Of a DNA stretch of 64,000 nt, positions 1 to 8,931 are shown piece after piece. Within the stretch, counting starts at the first letter, position 1. The number at the start of each line of letters is the position of its first letter. Made by a program: the position numbers and the translations under genes. Where the stretch lies: assembly GCF_007991455.1 (NCBI RefSeq), contig NZ_BJYJ01000021.1, forward strand, positions 1 through 64,000. Direction: 5' to 3'. The stretch comes from Chryseobacterium hagamense. Its GTDB lineage: Bacteria > Bacteroidota > Bacteroidia > Flavobacteriales > Weeksellaceae. The notes under the pieces are model-generated. The model was not told the DNA's origin and searched no databases. It saw only the letters and a list, made by a program, of their open reading frames with translations.

Positions 1-396
1 GGAAACACGGTTGATTTCAACTATGCGACAGCAGCAGATTACAACTCGGACCAGACGGTTACCAAAGCCAACTCTCTGAAAGTGACGTCAACAAAGAACT
101 TCAATGTCAAGGTAAAAGCGGGAGGTGCGAATTTCATGAACGGCGTTAACCTCATCCCTGTCAATGTTCTGACCATCAAAGCCGCGGCAGCTTCAGGAAC
201 CATGGGAGGAACGAAAAGCGCGGTTGTTTTATCGGCAACGGACCAGACTCTGGTAACCAATGCTCCGCTTGGAAGTGCACTGACCCTGAACCTGGACTAC
301 ACCATCCCGGCAGCGAAGTCATCTTCTTCCGACATCTTAGGGAAACCGGCCGGAACGTATACGCAAACGGTGACTTATACAGCAACGGCTTTATAA
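1..396 (+). CDS. Pilin-like exported protein, copy 1 (5' end outside window)
   Basis: This is the C-terminal 131 residues of a protein whose complete relatives lie at 1157-1702 and 14842-15387. The visible residues are identical to copy 2, but by hand count 31 of 396 bases differ and every difference is synonymous. The fragment is rich in Thr, Ala, Ser and Val with alternating strand patterns and ends in the strand TYTQTVTYTATAL, as expected for a small beta-sandwich fibre subunit. The signal peptide and promoter are off the window. The role as a pilus subunit is inferred from the chaperone and usher-like genes next to copy 2. Confidence 0.8.
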   Translation, partial: GNTVDFNYATAADYNSDQTVTKANSLKVTSTKNFNVKVKAGGANFMNGVNLIPVNVLTIKAAAASGTMGGTKSAVVLSATDQTLVTNAPLGSALTLNLDYTIPAAKSSSSDILGKPAGTYTQTVTYTATAL

Positions 397-534
397 TAAA
401 ACATTATTTATGTCGTTAAAAATTAATGAGCTCAGAAAGTGATATAACTCTGAGATATCTTATGAAGCAATGTTAAACGGCCTATTTTAGTTATAAATTA
501 AATTCAGGTAATCATTAAATAATTACAAGATCAT

Positions 535-843
535 ATGGCAAATCTAATAAAAAAGCTATTGTTTTTACTTGAAATCGGTAATCATCAATTTGACAGCATC
601 CTTTGGAAAACTCATCCGGAAAAAAGAAAAACTCTTGTTGATGATATTTTCAAATTTAAAATTCCCATCGGGAAAAGCAAAAAGGAAATATGTGAACTTT
701 TTGGACATGAGGCCCATATTTACACTTCCAAGACATGGTCTTATCCTGTAGAATCAGATCAGTTTGGAAATACCCTTACTTCATTATCATTATATTTTAA
801 AGATGAAATTGTAACCAATATAAGGTTAAAAATAAAGGAGTAA
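535..843 (+). CDS. Small BamE/SmpA-like protein, paralogue of 11301-11615
   Basis: The 102-residue product has no clear signal peptide or membrane segment. Its second half (around residues 45-100) matches the protein at 11301-11615: a G-K-S/T-K, E, ELFG core, a Y-T-x-x-W stretch, a P-V/I-E/K turn, then Y-F-x-D-E and a closing I-R-x-K-x-K. The K-x-E-V/I-x-x-L-F/L-G pattern followed by a Tyr/Trp-containing strand recalls the SmpA/OmlA (BamE) fold, but I see no lipobox. It lies 138 bases after pilin copy 1, and its paralogue sits downstream of the operon headed by copy 3, so the family seems linked to the pilins. The gene is AT-richer than the pilin. Confidence 0.6.
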   Translation: MANLIKKLLFLLEIGNHQFDSILWKTHPEKRKTLVDDIFKFKIPIGKSKKEICELFGHEAHIYTSKTWSYPVESDQFGNTLTSLSLYFKDEIVTNIRLKIKE

Positions 844-1034
844 TATTTACCATACAAAAAGATAAAAAATTTATTCTTTACTACCATTTAATGAATGCTT
901 TTACAGAATGGGAAAGTTTTGTTCTGAAGATTCTTCATAAACTTCCATTGCATTGTAAGCAATCATGAATTTAAAATAATCCTCAGCACTCCCAAGTACT
1001 GGGGATTTTTCTGTTCATACGAAATGAATGATCG
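844..1034. other. Intergenic space before pilin copy 2 promoter
   Basis: No convincing gene was found in this AT-rich stretch. It holds a 26-codon open frame at 891-968 without supporting context, and a terminator-like hairpin at 979-1010. Confidence 0.5.
979..1010 (+). terminator. Terminator-like hairpin before pilin copy 2 promoter
   Basis: The stem ATCCTCAG (979-986) pairs with CTGGGGAT (999-1006), with one G-T wobble, and is followed by a short T run. A hairpin in the equivalent position before copy 3 (15536-15561) has a different stem sequence. It may insulate the pilus operon from copy 1. Confidence 0.5.
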
Positions 1035-1074
1035 TGTAGTTATTTTACTACATCAACTTCTATTTTCCACTACA
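1035..1074 (+). promoter_or_regulatory. Activator-site cluster: three ACTACA boxes
   Basis: A perfect palindrome TGTAGT-N6-ACTACA lies at 1035-1052, and a third direct ACTACA box lies at 1069-1074, 22 bases downstream of the second. The same three boxes with the same spacing lie before pilin copy 3 (15469-15508). A second dyad, TTTTCC-N7-GGAAAA (1063-1081), overlaps the last box. The boxes occupy the region where a -33 element would be, and I see no TTTG there. This fits a promoter that needs an activator, plausibly the LuxR-type regulator at 9664-10311; that pairing is inference. Confidence 0.6.
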
Positions 1075-1095
1075 GGGAAAATTTTATCGCCGCCG

Positions 1096-1103
1096 TAGAT
1101 TTG
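1096..1103 (+). promoter_or_regulatory. -7 box of pilin copy 2 operon
   Basis: TAGATTTG matches the Bacteroidota -7 consensus TAnnTTTG and lies about 53 bases before the start codon. The identical box is found before copy 3. Confidence 0.65.
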
Positions 1104-1156
1104 TATTGTTCAAAAGAGGACAAATAAACAGGAATAAAAAATAAAATAATACGATC

Positions 1157-1702
1157 ATGACAAGACAAATCGCCATCGCGGCCTTAACCATCGGAGCATT
1201 CATCTCAGGAACCAACAATGCCCAGGCTCAGAATATGACGGCAACGACCACCGCAAAAATCACTCTGAACGATGTCATTTCGATCGATGCGGGAAGTACG
1301 GCCATCGGGAACACGGTTGATTTCAACTACGCGACGGCAGCAGACTACAATTCGGATCAGACGGTTACCAAAGCCAACTCTCTGAAAGTAACTTCAACGA
1401 AGAACTTTAATGTCAAAGTAAAAGCAGGAGGTGCCAATTTCATGAACGGCGTTAACCTCATCCCTGTCAATGTTCTGACCATCAAGGCAGCGGCAGCTTC
1501 AGGAACGATGGGCGGAACGAAAAGCGCAGTTGTTTTATCGGCAACGGACCAGACTCTGGTAACCAACGCTCCGCTTGGAAGTGCATTGACCTTGAACCTG
1601 GACTACACCATCCCGGCAGCAAAATCATCTTCTTCCGACATCTTAGGAAAACCGGCCGGAACGTACACACAGACAGTAACTTATACTGCAACAGCTTTAT
1701 AA
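1157..1702 (+). CDS. Pilin-like exported protein, copy 2 (putative major fibre subunit)
   Basis: The 181-residue product starts with a signal peptide ending in AQA just before Gln25. The mature part, about 157 residues, has no Cys and is rich in Thr, Ala, Asn and Val with alternating strand patterns. Its order of motifs (VDFNYATAADYN, a central KNFNVKVKA strand, a late LNLDYTIPAA strand and a final TYTQTVTYTATAL strand) recurs in the last domain of the adhesin-like protein at 5411-6847. It is the first gene of an operon whose next genes encode a PapD-like chaperone and a usher-like barrel. I infer that it is the major subunit of a surface fibre. The fold could be DUF4402-like; no family search was possible. 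Confidence 0.75.
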   Translation: MTRQIAIAALTIGAFISGTNNAQAQNMTATTTAKITLNDVISIDAGSTAIGNTVDFNYATAADYNSDQTVTKANSLKVTSTKNFNVKVKAGGANFMNGVNLIPVNVLTIKAAAASGTMGGTKSAVVLSATDQTLVTNAPLGSALTLNLDYTIPAAKSSSSDILGKPAGTYTQTVTYTATAL

Positions 1703-1746
1703 TAATTTTTTTTAGTTTATAAAGGTTCCTTTTGTTACGTTTTCAG

Positions 1747-1754
1747 TAGTTTTG
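1747..1754 (+). promoter_or_regulatory. Possible internal -7 box between pilin and chaperone
   Basis: TAGTTTTG fits TAnnTTTG in the 81-base space between the pilin stop and the chaperone start. The nearest upstream TTTG (1731-1734) is too close for a good -33 element, so this is a weak call. It could let the assembly genes be expressed apart from the pilin. Confidence 0.3.
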
Positions 1755-1783
1755 GGAATCTTTATTTTTAAACAATTTACACC

Positions 1784-2584
1784 ATGCGCAAGTTTATTTA
1801 CCTTTTCATTTTCTTCATCCTCATCGGGTCTTCTTCAATTCTGGCACAAAGCATCTCGATGTCGCCTACCCGTTTATTTTTTACCGGCAATCCCGGGGAA
1901 AAAGTGACCAAGACCGTTACGCTTCAGAACAGCTCGGATAAGGATTATGTTTTTAATCTCAATTATAAAGATTGGGTTAGAGAAGAAGACGGGAATAAGG
2001 TTTACCTTGATGCAGGCAGCTCAAAAACTTCCAATGCCTCCTGGATGTCGACTTTGGAAAACGCCATTACCGTTCCTGCAAAGACGACAAAGGAGATTGT
2101 AGTAACCATGCAGATTCCGGCAAACGCATCACTTTCTGCCGTTACAAACAGCATGCTGTTTTTCACCCAACTTCCCCAGCAGGCCGATAAGGCACGTATT
2201 CAGAATGGTATTGGGATCATTACTTTATTTGAAGTAGGACTTCACATTTTTTATACGCCACCGGGGAACCATGTGAAGAGCCTGGATATTACCAATATTT
2301 CAGAGGTGGGCGGTGACAATACAAAAAACAGAAAAGTCGCCGTGAACATCCATAATGACGGAAACACCATCAACGATGCCACCGTTGAGTTTGAACTGAC
2401 CAACACAGACAGTGGCAAGGAAATAAAATTACCGGCCATTTCCATCTCCATGCTTCCCGATACCAATCAGGTTGTTCAGTTTTCTTTACCGGAGAACCTC
2501 TCAGGGAACTTCCTGGGCGTGGCAATTATCAAAATGGCAGAATCCAATGATTTACGCGTAGGCGAAAAAAACTTTAAATTTTAA
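1784..2584 (+). CDS. PapD-like periplasmic pilus chaperone
   Basis: The 266-residue protein has an N-terminal signal peptide (cleavage near LAQS, residue 22) and two Ig-like domains, about residues 22-150 and 155-266. Domain 1 begins with the ISMSPTRLFF strand and shows the V-T-L-Q-N-S-S-D-K-D turn usual in fimbrial chaperones. It ends with a long strand ITLFEVGLHIFYTPPG, which corresponds to the G1 strand that donates to a subunit in the PapD family and leads into the conserved Pro. Chaperones of this family cap and fold pilin subunits in the periplasm. It lies between the pilin and the usher-like gene, 11 bases before the latter. Chaperone function is well supported by fold pattern and context but not by a search. 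Confidence 0.75.
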   Translation: MRKFIYLFIFFILIGSSSILAQSISMSPTRLFFTGNPGEKVTKTVTLQNSSDKDYVFNLNYKDWVREEDGNKVYLDAGSSKTSNASWMSTLENAITVPAKTTKEIVVTMQIPANASLSAVTNSMLFFTQLPQQADKARIQNGIGIITLFEVGLHIFYTPPGNHVKSLDITNISEVGGDNTKNRKVAVNIHNDGNTINDATVEFELTNTDSGKEIKLPAISISMLPDTNQVVQFSLPENLSGNFLGVAIIKMAESNDLRVGEKNFKF

Positions 2585-2595
2585 AAAACGAAGTC

Positions 2596-5400
2596 TTGAA
2601 ACCACAGAATGGAATACCGATATCAGTCCTGAAAAGAACACTCTTATTTTTTGCCTTTGTTCTTCTGGACCTTTCGTTGGCCTTTGCTCAGGATCAGAAG
2701 GATATCCGAATCCATTTTGAAAATGACAGTATAGCGGTTGAAAAGGGTTCTACTTTTACTGATTTCCTGGTCATTGAAAATAAAAGTTCTGAAACGGTTA
2801 CCATTCAGAATATCATCCCTGAAGAACAATATCCGGGATTGCTTTTCTATCCCAAAAACGACTTTACCTTAGCTGCGGGCCAGTCTAAAAATCTTCCCGT
2901 GAAGCTGATCGCCAACCTGGATTTTATGAAGCTGAGATCCAATGAGATCAGATTCCAGGTTTCATATACGACCCCGACGGTTACCAGGACTGAAAGTGCC
3001 TCGTTCTTCGTTGACAAAGGCGAGAACAAAAACATCGCCATCTATACGGCCACCTACGAAAATTTCATTAATCCTGCCCTGCCCGAATCCTCGATTCAGC
3101 TGATTGTGGAAAACCAAGGCTATAGTAAGCGGACCGTTAAGATTGATCTGCAATCCATCCCTGATGGCCTGGAAATGATGCCCAGACAACAAACCGTTTC
3201 TCTGGAAGGCCTGGAAAAACAAACGGTTGAGATCAAAATTTCAGTCAGAAAACAGAATACGCTCTATCCGGAATTTAATATTAATGCAACCGCCACCGAT
3301 CTGCTTGATCATAAAACCGTGGGAAGCAATACGCTCTACCTGGTTATTTTATCGCACAACAGACAGATTGCCCGGGGGACCGAAGCGACAAACGGAAGTA
3401 ATTTTGCGGAACTCAGCTATAATGAAAACAGTTCAGGTTTCAATTATCTTCAGTTAAGGGGAAACACCTCATTCAGGATGACTGAGAATCTGAAATCGCG
3501 CTTCAATATGGGTGCCGATTACTACCTTGAGGACGGCCGTTACAACCTGTATGATACCTGGCTGGAACTGGAGAGAAAAAATACGGTATTGCGGCTGGGA
3601 AATGTTAACAGCAACGATTATGATTACCCGGTTTTCGGAAGAGGCGGGAAAGTGTCTTCCCGATTCGGTAAAAACAATCAGGTTGAAGTGCTTGCGCTGG
3701 AAAACAATTATAACCTGTACGGCACTTATTTCAGACAGACGGAAGGATCTACCATGGCCGGGGCAAAATATGCTTTTGGGAATGCCAAATCATTCAACGG
3801 GAAAGTATCTTATCTTTTCGACCATGATCCGCGCTTTAACGTAGATACGCAGGTGGCGAATGCAGTAACCTCATATTCAGTTAACGATAAGCATACCATC
3901 CGTATGGAAATGGGTCTGAGCAACGAAAAAGGCCTTTCGAACAGGGATGAAAATGCAGGTGCTCTGATGGGAGCCAATTACGAAGGAAAATTAGGACAGT
4001 GGGATATCCAATCGGTGAATTCCTTTGCTACCAAAAGTTATGCAGGGATCAAGAGGGGATCTTTTATCTCAAATCAGCGGATCGGCCGCCAGTTTTCCGA
4101 TTCTCAGCGTGCTTTTATACAATATCAGAATTCGCAGGTAGACCCCGAATTCCTGAGTTTCCAGAATGTACCCATTCAACCCGGGAATACCGCTAATCTG
4201 CGTTATTATTTCAACAGTACCGAAGCTTTGGGAACCGGTTATCAGGTTTCTTTAAAGAAGTGGAATTTTCTGCTGGCCCCAAAGGTTGAAAGGCAGAGAA
4301 CAGCCAGTTTTTATACCGCACAGGAACTTTTTTCTTACCGCCTGGAAACCAATATCAGCGGTACATTCGGTGCGCACGGATTGAATCTGATGGCGGAATA
4401 TTCGTATTCAAAAGCAAACGACAATCCGGACTGGTTCAACAGCCTTAAAACAACCCTGTCTTACCGGTACAAATCCTTTTCCCTCAACGGAACAGCCCAA
4501 TGGAACGCCATCAATGTCTTTGATTTAACTTCTTATTACAATACGGACCGTAATTTCGCCAACTACAATGTATATGCTTCGTATAATTTCCAGATGATGA
4601 ATAATAATCTGACCGGATCTTTTTCAGCAGGAACTTCCTATTCGGAACTTTATAAAAACCTGAACAGCAATGTAAGCGGTAATCTGGAATATAAAATTTC
4701 ACCTTCATGGTCTACCACAGGTTATTTTAATTTTTCAGGTTATAAATCCACAGCCGCTTATTCAAGCAGCGGCAATTATTACCAGTTCAGAATCGGCATT
4801 AAAAAATACTTTGCTGCAGCGACGGCCCTGGGCAACCATAAAGTGACTTTCCAGTTATTTGAAGATAAAAATTTCAACGGGCTCCTGGAGGCCGGTGAAC
4901 CGGTACTTGCGAATGAAATCGTGAAACTGGACAATTTTGTTGCAATGACGGATAAGAACGGAAAAGTGGTTTTCCAGAATGTGCCTGAAGGTATCTATAC
5001 CCTGAAGGTAAATGAAAGTGCGGGCGCCCGTTTAATGATAGATCCTGTCATTATGGTTGATAACAACATCAACCGCAAAATAGGTTTGGTAAAAAACATT
5101 AAGGTAAGCGGAAGATTAACCGAGGTGAAACAAGCCTACGATACTTTGGAAACGGATGTCACCGGAATCGTGGTATATGCAAAAAGTGAAGACGGTAAGA
5201 TCTATACTGCGGTAGTTAACCAAAAAAATGAGTTTGAGTTTTTCCTGAAGGATGGAAAATACGACCTTTATATTGAGAATGACAAATACAGCTATACCCA
5301 ACCCACCCAAACAATTCAGGTGACGAAAGAAGGTTATTCGAAAACCGTGGTTTTTGAATATAAGAAGAAAGATACCACCATTAAGGTGAAAAAGTTTTAA
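2596..5400 (+). CDS. Usher-like outer-membrane barrel protein
   Basis: The 934-residue protein has a signal peptide (cleavage near residue 32, FAQD). Residues about 33-250 form two Ig-like domains. From about 268 to 740 there are repeated amphipathic strands rich in Tyr, Phe, Asn and Ser, as in an outer-membrane beta-barrel. Residues about 745-830 form an SdrD-B-like/prealbumin domain with the DKNFNGLLEAGE calcium-loop pattern, and 835-934 a second small beta-domain. The plan of N-terminal periplasmic domains, a barrel of about 500 residues and two C-terminal beta-domains parallels fimbrial ushers, but I recognise no plug domain or classic usher signature. It follows the chaperone gene and precedes the adhesin-like gene by 10 bases, so secretion and assembly of the fibre is the likely role. 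A large surface adhesin is the alternative. Confidence 0.65.
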   Translation: MKPQNGIPISVLKRTLLFFAFVLLDLSLAFAQDQKDIRIHFENDSIAVEKGSTFTDFLVIENKSSETVTIQNIIPEEQYPGLLFYPKNDFTLAAGQSKNLPVKLIANLDFMKLRSNEIRFQVSYTTPTVTRTESASFFVDKGENKNIAIYTATYENFINPALPESSIQLIVENQGYSKRTVKIDLQSIPDGLEMMPRQQTVSLEGLEKQTVEIKISVRKQNTLYPEFNINATATDLLDHKTVGSNTLYLVILSHNRQIARGTEATNGSNFAELSYNENSSGFNYLQLRGNTSFRMTENLKSRFNMGADYYLEDGRYNLYDTWLELERKNTVLRLGNVNSNDYDYPVFGRGGKVSSRFGKNNQVEVLALENNYNLYGTYFRQTEGSTMAGAKYAFGNAKSFNGKVSYLFDHDPRFNVDTQVANAVTSYSVNDKHTIRMEMGLSNEKGLSNRDENAGALMGANYEGKLGQWDIQSVNSFATKSYAGIKRGSFISNQRIGRQFSDSQRAFIQYQNSQVDPEFLSFQNVPIQPGNTANLRYYFNSTEALGTGYQVSLKKWNFLLAPKVERQRTASFYTAQELFSYRLETNISGTFGAHGLNLMAEYSYSKANDNPDWFNSLKTTLSYRYKSFSLNGTAQWNAINVFDLTSYYNTDRNFANYNVYASYNFQMMNNNLTGSFSAGTSYSELYKNLNSNVSGNLEYKISPSWSTTGYFNFSGYKSTAAYSSSGNYYQFRIGIKKYFAAATALGNHKVTFQLFEDKNFNGLLEAGEPVLANEIVKLDNFVAMTDKNGKVVFQNVPEGIYTLKVNESAGARLMIDPVIMVDNNINRKIGLVKNIKVSGRLTEVKQAYDTLETDVTGIVVYAKSEDGKIYTAVVNQKNEFEFFLKDGKYDLYIENDKYSYTQPTQTIQVTKEGYSKTVVFEYKKKDTTIKVKKF

Positions 5401-5410
5401 ATTTAAAAGT

Positions 5411-6847
5411 ATGAAAAAGATGAGGGCTTTTTTAACAGGAATTTTTATTGTGCTCTTCGGGTCTGCAGCCACGAAAGCCCAGGATGTATACCTGTCGGTT
5501 CCTGAAAATAACATTTTTAACAGGATTGAATTTACCTCAGTCCCCACAAGGGTAATGACGAACGCCAACAGAACCAACTGGGATTACACTTTTTTTGGAC
5601 TAGGGCCCATAGCTCCTACGTTTACCTCGGTATCCGGGCCGAATTTCACCCAGTCTACCTCCTCATCTACTTTACCCGCCTCCACGCTGCTGTGGCAGCT
5701 GGAAAGTATGGGCGGGCAGCTGCCGGCTAACGGATATTCGGGTTATTTGCCCGGTTTTCAGTCGTTCAGTACAAGTGCTGTAAGATGGTTTGAACCGCCG
5801 GGGTCTGTTCTTTTCGGAGGAGGCTTCAACCGGGGAAATATCAATTTTACCTTTAAAATACCGGCTGCCCAGTTTGCGGCCAATACGTACCGCGCCGGGA
5901 ACTACTCCATGGATATTACGCAGAACTATAATGATTTCGTGCCCCGTAATTTTAAAACCATTTTAGTTATTCCCCAATCCATGAGATGGATCACCTCATC
6001 TTTGACAAAATACGTGGAAATATCTTCTTTGAATGACTACCGGATCACAGGCAGCCGGGTATTGAGTCTGGATAATGCGGAACTTGCAAATACGGTTGAT
6101 TTCAGCCTGTGGGCTAAAGCGGCTGCCATAAATATTCAGTTCACTTCTTCCAAAGGGGTTCCGGGAACCCGGAATATATCAGCCATCAAGCTGGGAAGTA
6201 ATGGACCTGCCCTCACGACCAAAGCTTTATCTGCCGATTTTCAGAATTTTTCCGTGGCTAATTTCAGTGTGGTTGCAGGAAACCGGAACAGCTTCCTTCC
6301 GGAACTGTATGTGTCTGCGGAAGATTTTAAAAATCTTTTTTTTGAAGCCGGAACCTACACCTTTGAATTGAACTTCAATGCCAGAAGTGCAGACAACTCG
6401 ATCAACAGTTTGCAGAATACGGCGGTCCAGCTGAAGGTACTCCCCCTGTCGGAGATTACCATCCCCAGTTCCGGGCGGAATGTAAACTTCAATTTTAATA
6501 CCGCTGCCCAGTACACCAATGGTCAGTCACAGGTAATCCCGAACCAAATTGTATTGTCCAACAATGAAAGTTTTGAACTCTATGTAAAATCGGACGAAAA
6601 TTATTTCAAGAAAGGCGGCCTGCAGACCGACATCAATTCCAATATATTGCAGATTGGTATGGATGGAAGTTCCGCAGATGTCCCCTTATCCAAAACTCCT
6701 CAAAAAATACTTTTCAACGGAACACCTGTCCTGGACCGGGGGCTAAATGTACGATACACCATCCCCCCTGCGGGAGCCCAAAGTCTGGTAGGGAAGGAAA
6801 ATACCACTTACTCGATTAATATCTATTACAGCTTTACGGCAATTTAA
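5411..6847 (+). CDS. Tip-adhesin-like protein with C-terminal pilin-like domain
   Basis: The 478-residue product carries a signal peptide (cleavage near TKAQ, residue 24). Three beta-rich segments can be seen, about residues 25-170, 170-345 and 350-478, each closing with a strand after an AG/T-x-Y turn. The last segment aligns with the pilin by eye: VNFNFNTAAQYTN corresponds to VDFNYATAADYNS, and VRYTIPPAG...YSFTAI corresponds to LDYTIPAAK...YTATAL. A receptor-binding front joined to a pilin domain is the plan of chaperone-usher tip adhesins. It is the fourth gene of the operon. The binding partner cannot be guessed from the sequence. Confidence 0.65.
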   Translation: MKKMRAFLTGIFIVLFGSAATKAQDVYLSVPENNIFNRIEFTSVPTRVMTNANRTNWDYTFFGLGPIAPTFTSVSGPNFTQSTSSSTLPASTLLWQLESMGGQLPANGYSGYLPGFQSFSTSAVRWFEPPGSVLFGGGFNRGNINFTFKIPAAQFAANTYRAGNYSMDITQNYNDFVPRNFKTILVIPQSMRWITSSLTKYVEISSLNDYRITGSRVLSLDNAELANTVDFSLWAKAAAINIQFTSSKGVPGTRNISAIKLGSNGPALTTKALSADFQNFSVANFSVVAGNRNSFLPELYVSAEDFKNLFFEAGTYTFELNFNARSADNSINSLQNTAVQLKVLPLSEITIPSSGRNVNFNFNTAAQYTNGQSQVIPNQIVLSNNESFELYVKSDENYFKKGGLQTDINSNILQIGMDGSSADVPLSKTPQKILFNGTPVLDRGLNVRYTIPPAGAQSLVGKENTTYSINIYYSFTAI

Positions 6848-6874
6848 CCTTACTTTCCAAAACAACTTTTCCTT

Positions 6875-8857
6875 ATGGACCATTTTAACGGCAATAATCA
6901 GGTGCCGGATCAGCATGATATGGATCAATTAAGTACATTCAAAAAAAAATATGCCGGTGCGTTTGATTTCTTTGTGTTCGCTGCTGCCAGGATGACCGGT
7001 GTAGAGCTTTGTACCTTGTCGGTGACCCATGACGGGCGGGTTTATGTTATTGCTTCCGGTGATGCAGCCCCTGATCAGATTCATCCTCAGAGCCCTCGCT
7101 TTCTTCAGGATGGCCAGACTTCGGTTTATGCATTCAGGAACCCGGAGTTTAAATTTCAAAGAAGCTATCCCATCCCCGGCTTTGAAAACAATCTTACCGT
7201 TCATCTGAATTTATTCGACCGGGAAAAGAAAAATCTGGATCCGTCAGAGGAAGAGCTCATCGATAAGATCTTGAACCAGGCGTCGAAATGGCATCTGGGT
7301 AAAGAAAAAGAGCTGGCAGAAAAAGCCTATGCCTTAAAATCGGAATTTATAGCCAACATGAGCCATGAAATCAGAACCCCGCTAAATGGGATCATCGGCT
7401 TTACAGAGCTTCTTTTAGATACCCATCCGGATGAAACACAGAAACAGTATCTGGAAATCATCAACCAATCCGCAGCTTCCTTATACAGCATCATTAACGA
7501 TATTCTGGACTTTTCCAAACTGGAAAAACAAAAACTAAAGCTGAACCTAGACAAAGTGGAAATCGAAGAACTGGTTTCAGAAGCCTTCAATATTGTTGCA
7601 TACAGCAATACCAAAAAGCATCTGGAAATGCTCATCGATATTGATGATACCATACCCCGGTATATATGGACCGACGCAATGCGCCTGAAACAGGTTTTCG
7701 TCAATCTTTTGGGCAATGCTTTGAAATTTACCGAAGAAGGCGAGATTGTTTTATATGTGAAAGTTTTACATCACCTGGGAGAAGGGAAAAAACGCATCCG
7801 GTTCGGTGTCCGCGATACCGGTATCGGAATTAACATTGAAAATCAGTCAGAAATTTTCAATGCATTTTCACAGGAAGATGGCAGTATAAATAAAAGATAT
7901 GCAGGTACCGGTCTGGGACTTACCATTTCGAACCAAATCCTGGCACTTGCAGGCAGTGTTTTGCAGGTCGAAAGCAAGCCGGGAAAGGGCAGCGATTTTT
8001 TCTTTGATATTGAGTTTGATACGGAGGAAGAGGAATATGATTTAAGCTTAAGCGATATTAAGAACGTTCTCATTGTGGACGATAATGAAAACAACCGGAG
8101 AATCCTGAAAAGGATGCTGGAACGGAAAAATATCGGAGTCGTGGAATGCGATAGCGGGTTGAAGGCTTTGCTTCTGATCATGGAAAGGTCTGAATTCGAT
8201 GTGATCATTATGGATTATCACATGCCCGTTATGGATGGCATTGAAACCATCAGAAAAATGAAAGATATGACTGCCGGGGCTACCCGGGCAGCACCGTGTG
8301 TTGTCCTGTACAGCTCATCCGACGACCGTAATTTACAGAATGCATGTGACGAACTGGAAATAGAAAACAGGCTCGTAAAGCCCATCCGGATGAAACAGAT
8401 GTACCAGGTTCTGTCTACGCTGAAGAGCACTGAAAAGAAAAAACCGGAGCCCGTAAAAAATGTTGTAAGCGAAGTAAATAGAAGCGAAATAAAAATTTTA
8501 ATTGCTGAAGATAATGTTGTTAATTTACTTCTGACCAAAACCCATCTGAAGGATATTATTCCACAAGTTTTGATCATCGAGGCAAAAGACGGGATGGAAG
8601 CGGTTGAAAAATACCAGCAAGAGAGCCCTGATCTTATTTTTATGGATATTCAGATGCCCCGTCTCAACGGCATTGAAGCAACCCAACAAATCAGGGCCCT
8701 TGAAAAGAATATCGAAATTCCTATTATTGCACTGACGGCAGGAAGCCTTCCCGGTGAGAAAGAAAAATGCCTGCAGGCCGGGATGTCTGACTTTTTAACC
8801 AAACCTTTATTGAAACAGACGCTGTCTGATATGGTTCAAAAATGGTTTGGCCGATAA
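6875..8857 (+). CDS. Soluble hybrid histidine kinase with two receiver domains
   Basis: The 660-residue protein has no membrane segment. An N-terminal GAF-like sensory region (about 1-140) leads into a HisKA domain with phospho-acceptor His164 in [10 protein letters not shown], then an ATPase domain with [14 protein letters not shown] and GTGLGL boxes. Two receiver domains follow, with phospho-acceptor Asp447 ([10 protein letters not shown]) and Asp591 ([10 protein letters not shown]). There is no Hpt domain, so phosphate would need another carrier, perhaps the small kinase or the regulator downstream. It lies 27 bases after the adhesin-like gene, so it is probably co-transcribed with the pilus genes and regulates them. 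Confidence 0.85.
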   Translation: MDHFNGNNQVPDQHDMDQLSTFKKKYAGAFDFFVFAAARMTGVELCTLSVTHDGRVYVIASGDAAPDQIHPQSPRFLQDGQTSVYAFRNPEFKFQRSYPIPGFENNLTVHLNLFDREKKNLDPSEEELIDKILNQASKWHLGKEKELAEKAYALKSEFIANMSHEIRTPLNGIIGFTELLLDTHPDETQKQYLEIINQSAASLYSIINDILDFSKLEKQKLKLNLDKVEIEELVSEAFNIVAYSNTKKHLEMLIDIDDTIPRYIWTDAMRLKQVFVNLLGNALKFTEEGEIVLYVKVLHHLGEGKKRIRFGVRDTGIGINIENQSEIFNAFSQEDGSINKRYAGTGLGLTISNQILALAGSVLQVESKPGKGSDFFFDIEFDTEEEEYDLSLSDIKNVLIVDDNENNRRILKRMLERKNIGVVECDSGLKALLLIMERSEFDVIIMDYHMPVMDGIETIRKMKDMTAGATRAAPCVVLYSSSDDRNLQNACDELEIENRLVKPIRMKQMYQVLSTLKSTEKKKPEPVKNVVSEVNRSEIKILIAEDNVVNLLLTKTHLKDIIPQVLIIEAKDGMEAVEKYQQESPDLIFMDIQMPRLNGIEATQQIRALEKNIEIPIIALTAGSLPGEKEKCLQAGMSDFLTKPLLKQTLSDMVQKWFGR

Positions 8858-8931
8858 ATCAGAAAAAAAAGTAAATAATAAACTATTATTTAAAAAATAT
8901 AGTATATTTTTAACTTTTGATATTGAATTTT

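Larger units (their letters stand above)
1035..1702 (+). repeat. Left arm of long inverted repeat (promoter + pilin copy 2)
   Basis: This stretch is closely similar, in inverted orientation, to 14842-15508, covering the ACTACA boxes, the -7 box, the leader and the whole pilin gene. Weaker similarity extends out to about 977. The arms enclose roughly 13 kb. The 3' part is also directly repeated at 1-396. Confidence 0.85.

Noticed and set aside
891..968. Small peptide gene upstream of pilin copy 2
   Set aside because: Only 26 codons, with no ribosome-binding or conservation evidence.
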